Origin: an uncultured Opitutales bacterium
GTDB lineage: Bacteria; Verrucomicrobiota; Verrucomicrobiia; Opitutales; Seribacteraceae
Length of the DNA stretch: 45,917 nt
Direction of reading: 5' to 3'
Assembly: GCA_905478775.1 (NCBI GenBank)
Contig: CAJQKB010000047.1
Coordinates: forward strand, 1 to 45,917
Both the position numbers and the translations under genes were made by a program. Of the stretch, positions 8,163-15,362 are shown in pieces; position 1 is the stretch's first letter; each line of letters starts with the position of its first letter. The notes beneath the pieces were generated by a model, which saw nothing but the letters and a program-made list of their open reading frames with translations, was not told where the DNA came from and did not search any database.

Positions 8163-9104
8163 ATGAAGAATGACGATTCAAAAAAAAATCGTCAAAGTGC
8201 AGAAATTACTTCCAAACCACTTTCTGATTTTTTACTGATTGAAAGGATTAATCAGTGCCCAAAATTAGCTTCTCTTAAAAGTATCAATGAGACATTAAGC
8301 GAGTTACTTGATTCTGAAGATAGTTTTGTGAGTCAAATTGCGGAGGTGATTCGGTTAGACCCTTCCCTTACAACACGAGTTTTAGATTTGGTGAACTCGA
8401 TATTCTTTGGCAGTAAAGAAGGACAAAGAATATCCGGGGTGGAAGAAGCATCGATTTTTTTGGGATTAAACAGAATAAAAGAACTTCTTGCTGCTACCCC
8501 AGTTATTGAGGAGATTGCCGAACTCGGTAAGAATGCATCATCCTTCCCTTGGATCAACTTTTGGAAGCATAGTATTGGCACGGCAATTATGACCCGTGAA
8601 ATATTGTCACTGGCCGAGAAGAAATACGAAGACGAATCCGATTATGTAGCAGGCTTACTTCATAACCTGGGCAAACTGATCCTTGCCATTACCTTTCCTG
8701 ATTTATTTCAAAAACTATGTTCTCAATCATTTCAAAATACTGATCATGTCATTGAGATTGAAAAAAAGATCATTGGCTGGGATCATGCTAAAATTGGAGC
8801 TTATTACCTTTGGAACCACCACATATCAGACGAAGTGGTGGAAGCAGTACACTGGCACAATAACCCGAAAGAATCGAAAGACCACAGCGATTTGGCATCT
8901 GCAATACAAATTGCTGATCTACTGACTTGCCAACTTGGAGTGCCGGGTATTGAAAATTGTCCCCCGGTAAAAGATAGTTATTTACAATCAGAGGGCTGGG
9001 CCATTCTTTTTGGCAAAAAAGAGGAGAATGAAATGAATGAGCTTACCCAAAATCTTGAATATACCCTGGAACGAGTTTCCAGAACCTTGCACGGGATTAT
9101 TTAG
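8163..9104 (+). CDS. HDOD-domain protein
   Basis: HDOD proteins are cytoplasmic signalling or stress proteins related to HD phosphohydrolases. Most lack the metal site and work by binding partners. This one has 313 residues. The domain opens with LPKL-like spacing (CPKLASLKSINETLSELLDS), followed by the typical VIRLDPSLTTRVLDLVNS segment (about 62-79) and the region LLHNLGKLIL (about 168-177). There the HD pair of true phosphohydrolases reads HN, which agrees with a non-catalytic role. It follows the small unknown gene by six bases. It meets the MamK-like gene tail to tail, with three bases between the stops. Confidence 0.88.
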   Translation: MKNDDSKKNRQSAEITSKPLSDFLLIERINQCPKLASLKSINETLSELLDSEDSFVSQIAEVIRLDPSLTTRVLDLVNSIFFGSKEGQRISGVEEASIFLGLNRIKELLAATPVIEEIAELGKNASSFPWINFWKHSIGTAIMTREILSLAEKKYEDESDYVAGLLHNLGKLILAITFPDLFQKLCSQSFQNTDHVIEIEKKIIGWDHAKIGAYYLWNHHISDEVVEAVHWHNNPKESKDHSDLASAIQIADLLTCQLGVPGIENCPPVKDSYLQSEGWAILFGKKEENEMNELTQNLEYTLERVSRTLHGII

Positions 9105-9107
9105 ACC

Positions 9108-10247
9108 TTACAGTCGGACCCATTGATCATCGCGAGCGGCCTTAGCCACTTTTAATGCACCAATCGCAACAAATGGCTTCACCTCTCTTGAAGAAATCGT
9201 TACCTCAGGGTCTTCATATCCATCATCTGCAAGTAAGCGCTGGAGTTCCTGGTCGATATTACGAATGCGACTCCCCCCTCCTGTCAGTATTATATTTTGC
9301 AGCAAGGAAAAAACGGACTGAGGAGATGCCATGGCAATGACTTTCTTGATCGATTCAAATACCTCCTGGAGTAATTGATTACAGGACTCTCCCACCTGCT
9401 TACCAATTTCAATCTTCCTTGGTTTCCCACCCACTGGAATTTTGACCCGTGCTCCGGACTCACTTTCTCCAGCATACGAGTAAGATTCCTTAAACTTACG
9501 AATCATGGATAAAGGCACTTCGACTTCTGGATATTCTTCACGAATTGCTTTATCCAAAAGCACATCGACTTCATTTCCAGCAAATGGAATACTTAATAAA
9601 TCCTCGGGCTTTGGAAAATATCCTTGGACAATACAAAAATCAGTCGTCCCAGCACCAATATCCACAAACAACGAATTACTCACTGGATCGCGGTATTCTG
9701 GGTCCTGAAGTTTATCTTCGTCCCTCATTCCCAAAGCAGCTAAGAAAGGCTCCGGTATAAATAATATACCATCGAATGCTCCTTTGGCCGCCTTTTTAAG
9801 GTTTTCCTTTGCATCTGCATCTGCAACCGCAGGAATTCCAATTACACAGAGGACTTCTCGTTTATATTCCGGATCCACTTTACTGCGCAAGTATTTGAGG
9901 AATGATTGAGTTGCTTCTAAATCACTCACCACTCCATCGCTTAATGGATTGACCAAACGTAAATGAAGTTCATTCGCGATTGCATCATCCCCATGAAGCA
10001 TCTTTGAATTACCCGGTAGAATTCCGGATAAAATTCCGTCTTCAGGATACCCCACCACAGTGGGAATTAAAGTGCCGGTATTTTCATCAGAACTCGGTTT
10101 AGAAAGCTTTGTAATAAAACAGGATTGCAGGGTTCCTAAATCTAAACCGACATGTAACTTCCTTTTCTTATCTCCGCTGGAAGCAAGATCATTTTCTCCA
10201 GAAGATTTAATTCCTGTTGGTTCGTTTTTAGTAGTTGATTCTGACAT
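9108..10247 (-). CDS. MamK-like bacterial actin (actin/Hsp70-fold filament protein)
   Basis: Actin-fold ATPase of 379 residues that resembles MamK, the magnetosome-aligning filament protein, more than MreB, ParM or DnaK. Matching motifs: phosphate-1 GLDLGT (34-39), VVGYPEDGI (64-72), PLSDGVVSDLEA (101-112), VIGIPA (135-140), EPF with E166 (the MamK catalytic-Glu position), phosphate-2 DIGAGTTD (196-203), and adenosine motif QNIILTGGGSRIR (317-329). The blocks from DIGAGTTD through PKPEDLLSIPFAGNEVD align without gaps to MamK as I remember it. The first 30 residues are a polar extra tail. No other magnetosome genes are present. It lies 89 bases downstream of an acidic coiled-coil protein on the same strand. 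The MamK assignment is by motif recall, not by a search. Confidence 0.82.
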   Translation of the reverse strand: MSESTTKNEPTGIKSSGENDLASSGDKKRKLHVGLDLGTLQSCFITKLSKPSSDENTGTLIPTVVGYPEDGILSGILPGNSKMLHGDDAIANELHLRLVNPLSDGVVSDLEATQSFLKYLRSKVDPEYKREVLCVIGIPAVADADAKENLKKAAKGAFDGILFIPEPFLAALGMRDEDKLQDPEYRDPVSNSLFVDIGAGTTDFCIVQGYFPKPEDLLSIPFAGNEVDVLLDKAIREEYPEVEVPLSMIRKFKESYSYAGESESGARVKIPVGGKPRKIEIGKQVGESCNQLLQEVFESIKKVIAMASPQSVFSLLQNIILTGGGSRIRNIDQELQRLLADDGYEDPEVTISSREVKPFVAIGALKVAKAARDDQWVRL

Positions 10248-10336
10248 TTTGCAAAGGGATTAGTAAAGGGATGTAATATAACTAAATATTTTATATTTTT
10301 GGCAACGAAAACCTTCAGTTGTTAATAAATTTATAA

Positions 10337-10903
10337 TTATTCTGAAGATAACAACTTATCAATCATCTCTTCAATTTCATCAAACTTCAGTCCCGTTCCA
10401 ACCGGTGGGTCTAAGTCCGATTCTACATCCTGTTGGGGACTAATAACTTCCTCTTTATTTTCATCCTCGCTACTAATTCCCACCTCTTCTTCAATGGGTA
10501 ATTCTTCAATGGGTTCGGGTTCTTGAGGCAAAGGAAGCTGCGTACTACCTAACTGACTTAAAAGAGTTTCCAACTTACTGGAAATCTTTTCAAATTTTTT
10601 CACCATTCCCGAAACTGAATCATTTACACGACTGGCCACACGAGCCTCAAAACGGGCCGCAAACAAGTCAAATGCAACAGCAAGTTCCTCCGCACGGGCG
10701 GATTCGTCATCAAACATTTCCTTGAGCTTGGCTTTTTTCTCTGCCGGTTCCAGGGAACTCGTTTTAGCCCAAGCAACCACAAGCAGTGGAATTTCATTTT
10801 TGAGAACATCAATCGCTCCATTTTCATCACCTACCAATCTCTTTACGCAGGCTCTCCGAAAACCGCCCTTCAATGCTTCCAATGGACTTCCGCTAGTACT
10901 CAT
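10337..10903 (-). CDS. Acidic coiled-coil protein, possible partner of the MamK-like actin
   Basis: A 188-residue cytoplasmic protein of no family I recognise. It has three visible parts. Residues 1-75 form a helical, Ala/Leu-rich domain. Residues about 78-118 form a helix with heptad-like spacing (VASRVNDSVSGMVKKFEKIS), probably a coiled coil. After that comes a Pro/Glu linker (121-165) with a net strong negative charge, then a short C-terminal amphipathic helix (LKFDEIEEMIDKLLSSE, 172-188). Acidic linkers and short helices are common in filament adaptors, for example MamJ for MamK, but there is no sequence match to MamJ. It is encoded just upstream of the actin gene in the same direction. 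A role as its regulator or anchor is inference. Confidence 0.65.
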   Translation of the reverse strand: MSTSGSPLEALKGGFRRACVKRLVGDENGAIDVLKNEIPLLVVAWAKTSSLEPAEKKAKLKEMFDDESARAEELAVAFDLFAARFEARVASRVNDSVSGMVKKFEKISSKLETLLSQLGSTQLPLPQEPEPIEELPIEEEVGISSEDENKEEVISPQQDVESDLDPPVGTGLKFDEIEEMIDKLLSSE

Positions 10904-10945
10904 ATATATATCATTCGCTATCGAATCTGACCCTCTTGCACAACC

Positions 10946-11773
10946 TTATTCTAAACTAAGCTGTTCATTTTCCCACAAATTTGCCTTACTTAATAATTCA
11001 TTCATTTGATCGGATTTAAAATTCAACTTCTCGATCAAAAAGCGCATAAAATCGGGGGCAATATCCGCCTCGAAAATGGGTCCCTCATTTAAATAACCAA
11101 ACCTCCTTGCATGAAGTGCCTGTCGATCCATGCCCAGTTTATCCATCCACGACGGATTCCAACCCGATTCGCAGAAATTTAAATAATAAGATTCATCATG
11201 CCCGTATAATTTCTCTCCCACCAAAGGAAAGCCAATTGATTGTGCATGAACTCGAATTTGATGCTTTCTTCCCGTTTTGGTTACCACCGAAACAAAAGTG
11301 TAGCCCTCCGCACAATGTAGCGGACAAAAACGAGTCTCTGCTTTTTTCGAGGTTCTACTCTTTGCAGTCACTCGTTGTTTAACAAAGACCCTGCTATCCG
11401 GGTCGTTTCCAAGAAAACCAGCGACTTGTACCTCCTCCTTCATTTCCCCCTCCACAATCCCTAAGTAAGTCCTCTTTACCTTTTTTTCCTCCAGTGCCTT
11501 TTGCCACTGCCGCCCTGCAGCTTTAGTTTTCGCCATTACCACCACTCCGCTCGTCTCTCGATCCAATCTCCCCACTAAAAAGATTGTATCAATTCCTAAC
11601 AACTCTCTTGTTGCTCCCACCAAACTTGACCAGGGACCGGATTTCGAGGGATGACAGACAAACCACCCCGGTTTATTGACTACTACAATGTCCTCATCCT
11701 CAAAGAGGATAGATTCTCGAAGGAGTTCTTCAGTGATTAATGGTGCATCTTTATTTTGGGTGGAAAATTTCAT
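10946..11773 (-). CDS. RluA-family RNA pseudouridine synthase
   Basis: Isomerises uridine to pseudouridine in rRNA or tRNA. It has 275 residues. The catalytic aspartate is D71 in GRLDRETSG (family motif HRLDRxTSG, with Gly in place of His). The TGRKHQIRVH segment and the downstream LVGEKLYG are also RluA hallmarks. No N-terminal S4 domain is present, so it belongs with the shorter RluA/TruC-like forms, and the target base cannot be told from sequence. Two more genes follow within 45 and 90 bases on the same strand, so this may be the first gene of the operon carrying the MamK-like actin. Confidence 0.88.
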   Translation of the reverse strand: MKFSTQNKDAPLITEELLRESILFEDEDIVVVNKPGWFVCHPSKSGPWSSLVGATRELLGIDTIFLVGRLDRETSGVVVMAKTKAAGRQWQKALEEKKVKRTYLGIVEGEMKEEVQVAGFLGNDPDSRVFVKQRVTAKSRTSKKAETRFCPLHCAEGYTFVSVVTKTGRKHQIRVHAQSIGFPLVGEKLYGHDESYYLNFCESGWNPSWMDKLGMDRQALHARRFGYLNEGPIFEADIAPDFMRFLIEKLNFKSDQMNELLSKANLWENEQLSLE

Positions 11774-11875
11774 TCAAAATATATTTTAGATAATAAAATC
11801 ATGGAAAATGGGGGGGATTTAAAAAAAAGGGAAACTTTTATTGGAAATAACAATTCCGGTGTGCCAAGTTAGAGA

Positions 11876-11890
11876 TGTCCATCATGGACA
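11876..11890. promoter_or_regulatory. 15-bp palindrome upstream of hpf
   Basis: TGTCCAT-C-ATGGACA is a perfect 7+7 inverted repeat around one central base, 34 bases before the hpf ATG. It lies in the intergenic region between rluA and hpf. Perfect symmetry of this size suits a dimeric repressor or activator site. No regulator is identified. Confidence 0.4.
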
Positions 11891-11924
11891 ATTAAAACTC
11901 AATAACCAAAAAAACATAACGCAT

Positions 11925-12275
11925 ATGAAGAACAATCTGATTCTCTCTGGTCTCCACTTCGATCTCAAAGACGGACACAAAAGCCTCGTCTCAGAAAAAA
12001 TGGAAAAGATCTTTAAACACGAGGAGAAAATCATCCGTGCCCGTGTTGAATTGGAGCATGATTCTAAATCTTCTTCTCACAAAGACGAGTTTATTGCGAA
12101 AGGTCACCTGGAACTAAAAGGGACAACAATTACAATTTCAACTGCGAGCGATAATATTAACAAATCAATCGACGACCTGATAGAAAAACTGGATCGGGGA
12201 TTACGAAGACGCTCTAGGCTACTACGGGTGAAACGAAAGCAAAGCTCGCTTCACGATCTTCGAGATGCTGCCTGA
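11925..12275 (+). CDS. hpf: Ribosome hibernation promoting factor / RaiA family
   Basis: Binds the 30S subunit between head and body in slow growth and blocks translation or supports 70S/100S dormancy. I place the start at the ATG at 11925 (116 residues), because homologues begin like MKNNLILSGLHFDLKDGHKS. The frame is open back to 11841, but that part has no family pattern. The hallmark beta-alpha-beta-beta-beta-alpha order is seen, with VSEKMEKIFKHEEKII and IDDLIEKLDRGLRRR as the two helices and a basic tail. It is the short or intermediate form, without the long-HPF C-terminal domain. A palindrome lies upstream and a strong terminator directly downstream, so it is probably a single-gene unit. 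Confidence 0.85.
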   Translation: MKNNLILSGLHFDLKDGHKSLVSEKMEKIFKHEEKIIRARVELEHDSKSSSHKDEFIAKGHLELKGTTITISTASDNINKSIDDLIEKLDRGLRRRSRLLRVKRKQSSLHDLRDAA

Positions 12276-12303
12276 CCTTTTGAATTCACTTTACCCCACA
12301 AAA

Positions 12304-12335
12304 CGTCCGACATTTTTTTGTCGGGCGTTTTTTTT
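12304..12335 (+). terminator. Rho-independent terminator after hpf
   Basis: Arms CGTCCGACA (12304-12312) and TGTCGGGCG (12319-12327) pair over nine positions, one of them G-U, with a six-T loop. Eight T residues follow (12328-12335). It lies 28 bases after the hpf stop. On the other strand the hairpin is followed by GTTTTG, so it may also serve the YoeB gene. Confidence 0.9.
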
Positions 12336-12395
12336 GGCCGTAATTGAATACTCTTAACAACTAGGCACAATAATAAGGCTGCACTCTGACCACGA

Positions 12396-12665
12396 TCATT
12401 CGTAATGGGTCCACATTCGGAGGACAAGTACCGTCTTACCTTCTTTATCCACTTCGTAAACTAGGCGGTGCTGAATATTAATTCGTCTCGAATAAAAGCC
12501 CTGCAGGTCACCTTTCAGACTTTCAAAAGGAGGGGGATTTTGAAAAGGATCCACTCCCAAAATGGCAATCAGTCTCTGGGCGGATTCCTTTAAGTTACTC
12601 TTGGCCAATTTCTTCGCATCACGCTGAGCATGTCGGGAAAAAACAACCCTGTAATTATTCACCAC
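12396..12665 (-). CDS. yoeB: YoeB-type ribosome-dependent mRNA interferase toxin
   Basis: RelE-fold toxin that cuts mRNA in the ribosomal A site when the antitoxin is degraded. It has 89 residues, normal for YoeB. Residues matching the E. coli YoeB active site are present: E48 (in PFESLKG), R67 (in IQHRLVY), and H87/Y88 at the C-terminus (THYE). The core GFYSRRINIQHRLVY is typical. The start is one of two adjacent GTG codons (12665 or 12662), overlapping the antitoxin stop, so the genes are coupled. It has all the residues expected of an active toxin. Confidence 0.92.
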   Translation of the reverse strand: MVNNYRVVFSRHAQRDAKKLAKSNLKESAQRLIAILGVDPFQNPPPFESLKGDLQGFYSRRINIQHRLVYEVDKEGKTVLVLRMWTHYE

Positions 12666-12901
12666 TCAAGCTCGTCACTGGCTTGTTCAATCCCTTCCTC
12701 ACTTGCCTGTTTGATCGAGTCGACCATGCCAGGAATGGCTTGAAGATGAAGGGTCTCCTGGATCGCCCGCCAATCACTCTCCGAAAGTAGAACCGCATTG
12801 GAACGCTTCCCGGTGATTTGAATAGGTTGGTGGGAATCATTGGCTTCATCAATGAGGGAATATAAATTCTTTCTAGCCTGAGTTGCGGAAATCGTAGTCA
12901 T
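12659..12901 (-). CDS. yefM: YefM/Phd-type antitoxin
   Basis: Antitoxin and autorepressor of the YoeB toxin encoded directly downstream. From the ATG at 12901 it has 80 residues and begins in the family manner (MTTISATQARKNLYSLIDEA). The fold-forming N-terminal DNA-binding part is followed by PIQITGKRSNAVLLSESDW. The C-terminal third (SIKQASEEGIEQASDELEW) is acidic and forms the toxin-wrapping tail. An in-frame GTG at 12928 would add nine residues but lies inside the repeat-rich operator, so I prefer the ATG. The pair lies tail to tail with hpf. Confidence 0.92.
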   Translation of the reverse strand: MTTISATQARKNLYSLIDEANDSHQPIQITGKRSNAVLLSESDWRAIQETLHLQAIPGMVDSIKQASEEGIEQASDELEW

Positions 12902-12910
12902 AACAGAAAA

Positions 12911-12931
12911 GCGTACGCATTTACGCACGCA
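12911..12931. promoter_or_regulatory. Probable YefM-YoeB operator
   Basis: GCGTACGC (12911-12918) is a perfect palindrome. ACGCA occurs three times in a row (12915-12919, 12923-12927, 12927-12931). It lies 10-30 bases upstream of the antitoxin ATG, where YefM-type autorepressors bind. The known E. coli site has a TGTACA core, and here the core is GTAC within TGCGTACGC on the gene strand. Binding is inferred from place and symmetry. Confidence 0.5.
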
Positions 12932-12944
12932 TTGTCAAATTAGA

Positions 12945-13508
12945 TTACCTAAGTTTAGAAACTACGCACTCGGCGATTGTCTCTATGGATGCCAATTTCC
13001 CTAAGCCTTCATAGCCACAGGCAAGTTCTCCGACCACTGGTTCGATGATTTCCACTCCCCTGCCCTTTACAATTTCCAGATTCTTTTGCACCGCTTCATG
13101 CTCATACATTTTTCCATTCATTGCCGGGGCGAGCAGAACCGGAGCCTTGGTCGCCAAATAAATCGCACCCAATAAATCGGGGGCCAGGCCGTTGGCATAG
13201 TTCCCAACTTGTTGAGCAGTGGCAGGGGCGACCAGAAAGAGATCGATCTTATCCGCCAGTTCAATATGACCGGGTTGCCAGCCTTCTTCCTCCCAGAAGG
13301 AAGAGAGCACGGGATTTCGGGAAAGTGTACTCAAAGTAAGAGCAGAAATGAATTGGGTTGCAGATTCCGTCATCACCACATGCACATCTGCCCCTGACTT
13401 TCTCAATTCACTGGTCAAATCGGCTGCTTTGTAGGCCGCAATCGAACCAGACACCCCGAGGGCAATGGTTTTACCACTAAGTGGCGGACTAGTTTCTGTA
13501 GCAATCAT
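12945..13508 (-). CDS. coaC: Phosphopantothenoylcysteine decarboxylase (stand-alone CoaC flavoprotein)
   Basis: FMN-dependent decarboxylation of 4-phosphopantothenoylcysteine in coenzyme A synthesis. It has 187 residues. The flavin-binding GVSGSIAAYKAADLT is at about 18-32. The catalytic histidine is in GHIELADKIDLFLVAPAT (about 80-97). The substrate-clamp region APAMNGKMYEHEAVQ and the conserved cysteine in GELACGYEGLGKL follow. The protein stops where the CoaB synthetase domain would start, so the usual CoaBC fusion is not present and CoaB must be encoded elsewhere. Other HFCD flavoproteins (UbiX, EpiD) are less likely given the PAMN and ACGYEG motifs. Confidence 0.88.
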   Translation of the reverse strand: MIATETSPPLSGKTIALGVSGSIAAYKAADLTSELRKSGADVHVVMTESATQFISALTLSTLSRNPVLSSFWEEEGWQPGHIELADKIDLFLVAPATAQQVGNYANGLAPDLLGAIYLATKAPVLLAPAMNGKMYEHEAVQKNLEIVKGRGVEIIEPVVGELACGYEGLGKLASIETIAECVVSKLR

Positions 13509-13535
13509 GTTGAATAGGTGCTTATCTTAAATAAA

Positions 13536-13548
13536 CGAAGATTCTTCG
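13536..13548. promoter_or_regulatory. 13-bp palindrome between coaC and leuA
   Basis: CGAAGA-T-TCTTCG is a perfect 6+6 inverted repeat in the divergent gap between coaC and leuA. A nine-base direct repeat GCAATCATG flanks it at 13501-13509 and 13548-13556. It could be an operator for either gene. Confidence 0.35.
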
Positions 13549-13597
13549 CAATCATGATTTAATCAAGGCTTTCCCCTTTTCAATCGAATTGAATTCA

Positions 13598-13603
13598 TAT
13601 AAT
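13598..13603 (+). promoter_or_regulatory. Candidate -10 element for leuA
   Basis: A perfect TATAAT ends 11 bases before the leuA ATG. If used, transcription would begin within a few bases of the start codon, giving a near-leaderless mRNA, and no Shine-Dalgarno is seen to contradict this. There is no good -35 hexamer 17 bases upstream. The region is AT-rich, so chance is possible. Confidence 0.35.
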
Positions 13604-13614
13604 AAGAAATAAAT

Positions 13615-15288
13615 ATGCAACCGCATCCCATTACAAAATACCGCCCATGGGGAACCATCGATCTGCCCGACCGGCAATGGCCGAGTAAAATAATCGACCG
13701 TATCCCCCAATGGTGCAGTGTTGACTTGCGCGACGGGAACCAGGCACTTCCCATCCCCATGGGAGTGAAAGAGAAGCTGGAACTTTTTGAGCTACTTTGT
13801 AATATCGGGTTCAAGCAGATCGAGATCGGATTTCCTTCTGCTGCACAGACAGAATTTGATTTTGCCCGTAAGTTAATTGATGACAAACTCGTCCCCGATG
13901 GAGTCGCCCTTCAGGTACTTACGCAGGCACGGGAACATTTGATTAAGCGTAGTTTTGAAAGTTTACAGGGTGCACAAAAAGCAATCCTACACCTCTACAA
14001 TTCAACATCCCCTCTTCAACGCCGAGTGACATTTGGTAAATCGAAAGAAGAGATTAAAAATATCGCGGTGGAAGGAGTTAAACTGGTCAAAAAATATTTG
14101 TCCGAACTTTCGGATACTGAAGTACAACTTGAATATTCTCCTGAGAGTTTTTCCGATACCGAAGTGGAGTATTCACTCGAAGTATGTGAAGCGGTCATGG
14201 ATGCATGGGAACCAACTGAACAGAACCCGATTATTCTCAATCTGCCCGCAACGGTTGAACTCTTCACTCCAAATGTTCATGCGGATCAGATCGAATGGTT
14301 CTGCCGGAATATGAAGGAGAGAAATAAGGCGATCATTAGTTTACATACTCATAATGACCGGGGGACCGGAACCGCGGCCACCGAACTTGGCTTACTCGCC
14401 GGTGCGGACCGGGTGGAAGGTACTCTATTTGGAAATGGAGAACGTACCGGCAACCTGGATATCGTGACCGTCGCCTTAAACATGTACGCTCAGGGTCTCC
14501 ATCCGGAATTAAATTTTGAAAACTTGGACCAAATTAGAGAAGTCTATGAACAGACTACAGGTATGTCTGTGCATGACCGCCATCCCTATGCCGGGGATCT
14601 AGTTTTCACCGCCTTTTCCGGATCCCATCAGGATGCAATAAAAAAAGGAATGGATCTGCGAGAAAAACAGGACGACTCTGAGAATTCACATTGGCAAGTG
14701 CCCTACCTATCCATTGACCCGGGAGACCTCGGGCGTTCCTATGAGGAAATCATTCGTATAAACAGCCAAAGTGGAAAAGGTGGAGTTGCCTATGTCCTAT
14801 CCCGCGAGTTTGGCCTCGACCTCCCCAAAGCCATGCATCCGGAAGTGGGTAATTTGATTAACGAAAAAGCTGACTCCGAATCCCGGGAACTACCGGCTAA
14901 TGAAATTTATGCCATTTTCAAGGCGGAATTCCTGGAGAAAAACAAACCGCTTGAATTAATTTCTTTCGACTCCGGAAAAGAACATGGTAAAGAAGAGGTT
15001 TCCTGTTCCGCCGTGATCAAATTAAAGGGTGAACAGAAGGAAGTGAATGGTCGTGGCAACGGTCCCATCAATGCTTTCGTCAATGGACTCGAAGAAAACG
15101 GGCTTAAAGATTTTAAACTTACCGACTACCGCCAGCATTCAATCGGTGGTGGTTCGGCAACAGAATCCGCCGCCTTCGTTCAATTACAGACTAAGGTTGG
15201 ACGCGTAGCTTATGGCTGTGGAATCAATTCGAGCATTGAAAAGAGTGGTTTGCTAGCCCTCGTTAACGCTTACAATCGGACAAGGTAA
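13615..15288 (+). CDS. leuA: 2-isopropylmalate synthase (long LeuA type)
   Basis: First step of leucine synthesis: acetyl-CoA plus 2-oxoisovalerate. It has 557 residues, matching the longer actinobacterial-type LeuA2 enzymes, which carry a C-terminal allosteric domain. The catalytic SVDLRDGNQALPIPM is at about 35-49. Metal-binding SLHTHNDRGTG is at about 241-251. GNGERTGNLDIV follows. The C-terminal part, including NGRGNGPINAFVNGLEE, is the leucine-sensing dimer domain. The start MQPHPITKYRPW is the normal N-terminus of this subtype. It stands alone in its transcription unit, divergent from coaC, with a hairpin after the stop. Confidence 0.95.
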   Translation: MQPHPITKYRPWGTIDLPDRQWPSKIIDRIPQWCSVDLRDGNQALPIPMGVKEKLELFELLCNIGFKQIEIGFPSAAQTEFDFARKLIDDKLVPDGVALQVLTQAREHLIKRSFESLQGAQKAILHLYNSTSPLQRRVTFGKSKEEIKNIAVEGVKLVKKYLSELSDTEVQLEYSPESFSDTEVEYSLEVCEAVMDAWEPTEQNPIILNLPATVELFTPNVHADQIEWFCRNMKERNKAIISLHTHNDRGTGTAATELGLLAGADRVEGTLFGNGERTGNLDIVTVALNMYAQGLHPELNFENLDQIREVYEQTTGMSVHDRHPYAGDLVFTAFSGSHQDAIKKGMDLREKQDDSENSHWQVPYLSIDPGDLGRSYEEIIRINSQSGKGGVAYVLSREFGLDLPKAMHPEVGNLINEKADSESRELPANEIYAIFKAEFLEKNKPLELISFDSGKEHGKEEVSCSAVIKLKGEQKEVNGRGNGPINAFVNGLEENGLKDFKLTDYRQHSIGGGSATESAAFVQLQTKVGRVAYGCGINSSIEKSGLLALVNAYNRTR

Positions 15289-15296
15289 TCAAATTC

Positions 15297-15319
15297 AATA
15301 GATTTCGAAAAAATCTATT
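15297..15319 (+). terminator. Hairpin after leuA, possible weak terminator
   Basis: AATAGATTT (15297-15305) and AAATCTATT (15311-15319) form a perfect nine-pair stem with a five-base loop, nine bases after the leuA stop. The stem is AT-rich and the following tract (TGCTTATTT) has few T residues in a row, so strength is doubtful. Confidence 0.45.
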
Positions 15320-15362
15320 TGCTTATTTAAATTAAAACAAGATAGGGTTTTATTTAATCCTT

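Noticed and set aside
9108-10247. Reading the actin-like gene as DnaK or FtsA
   Set aside because: Length, the lack of a substrate-binding domain and the MamK-specific blocks rule out DnaK. FtsA has a 1C domain that is not seen here.
11841-11924. Upstream in-frame extension of the hpf frame
   Set aside because: The extra 28 residues show no family pattern and cover the palindrome. Homologues start at the ATG at 11925.
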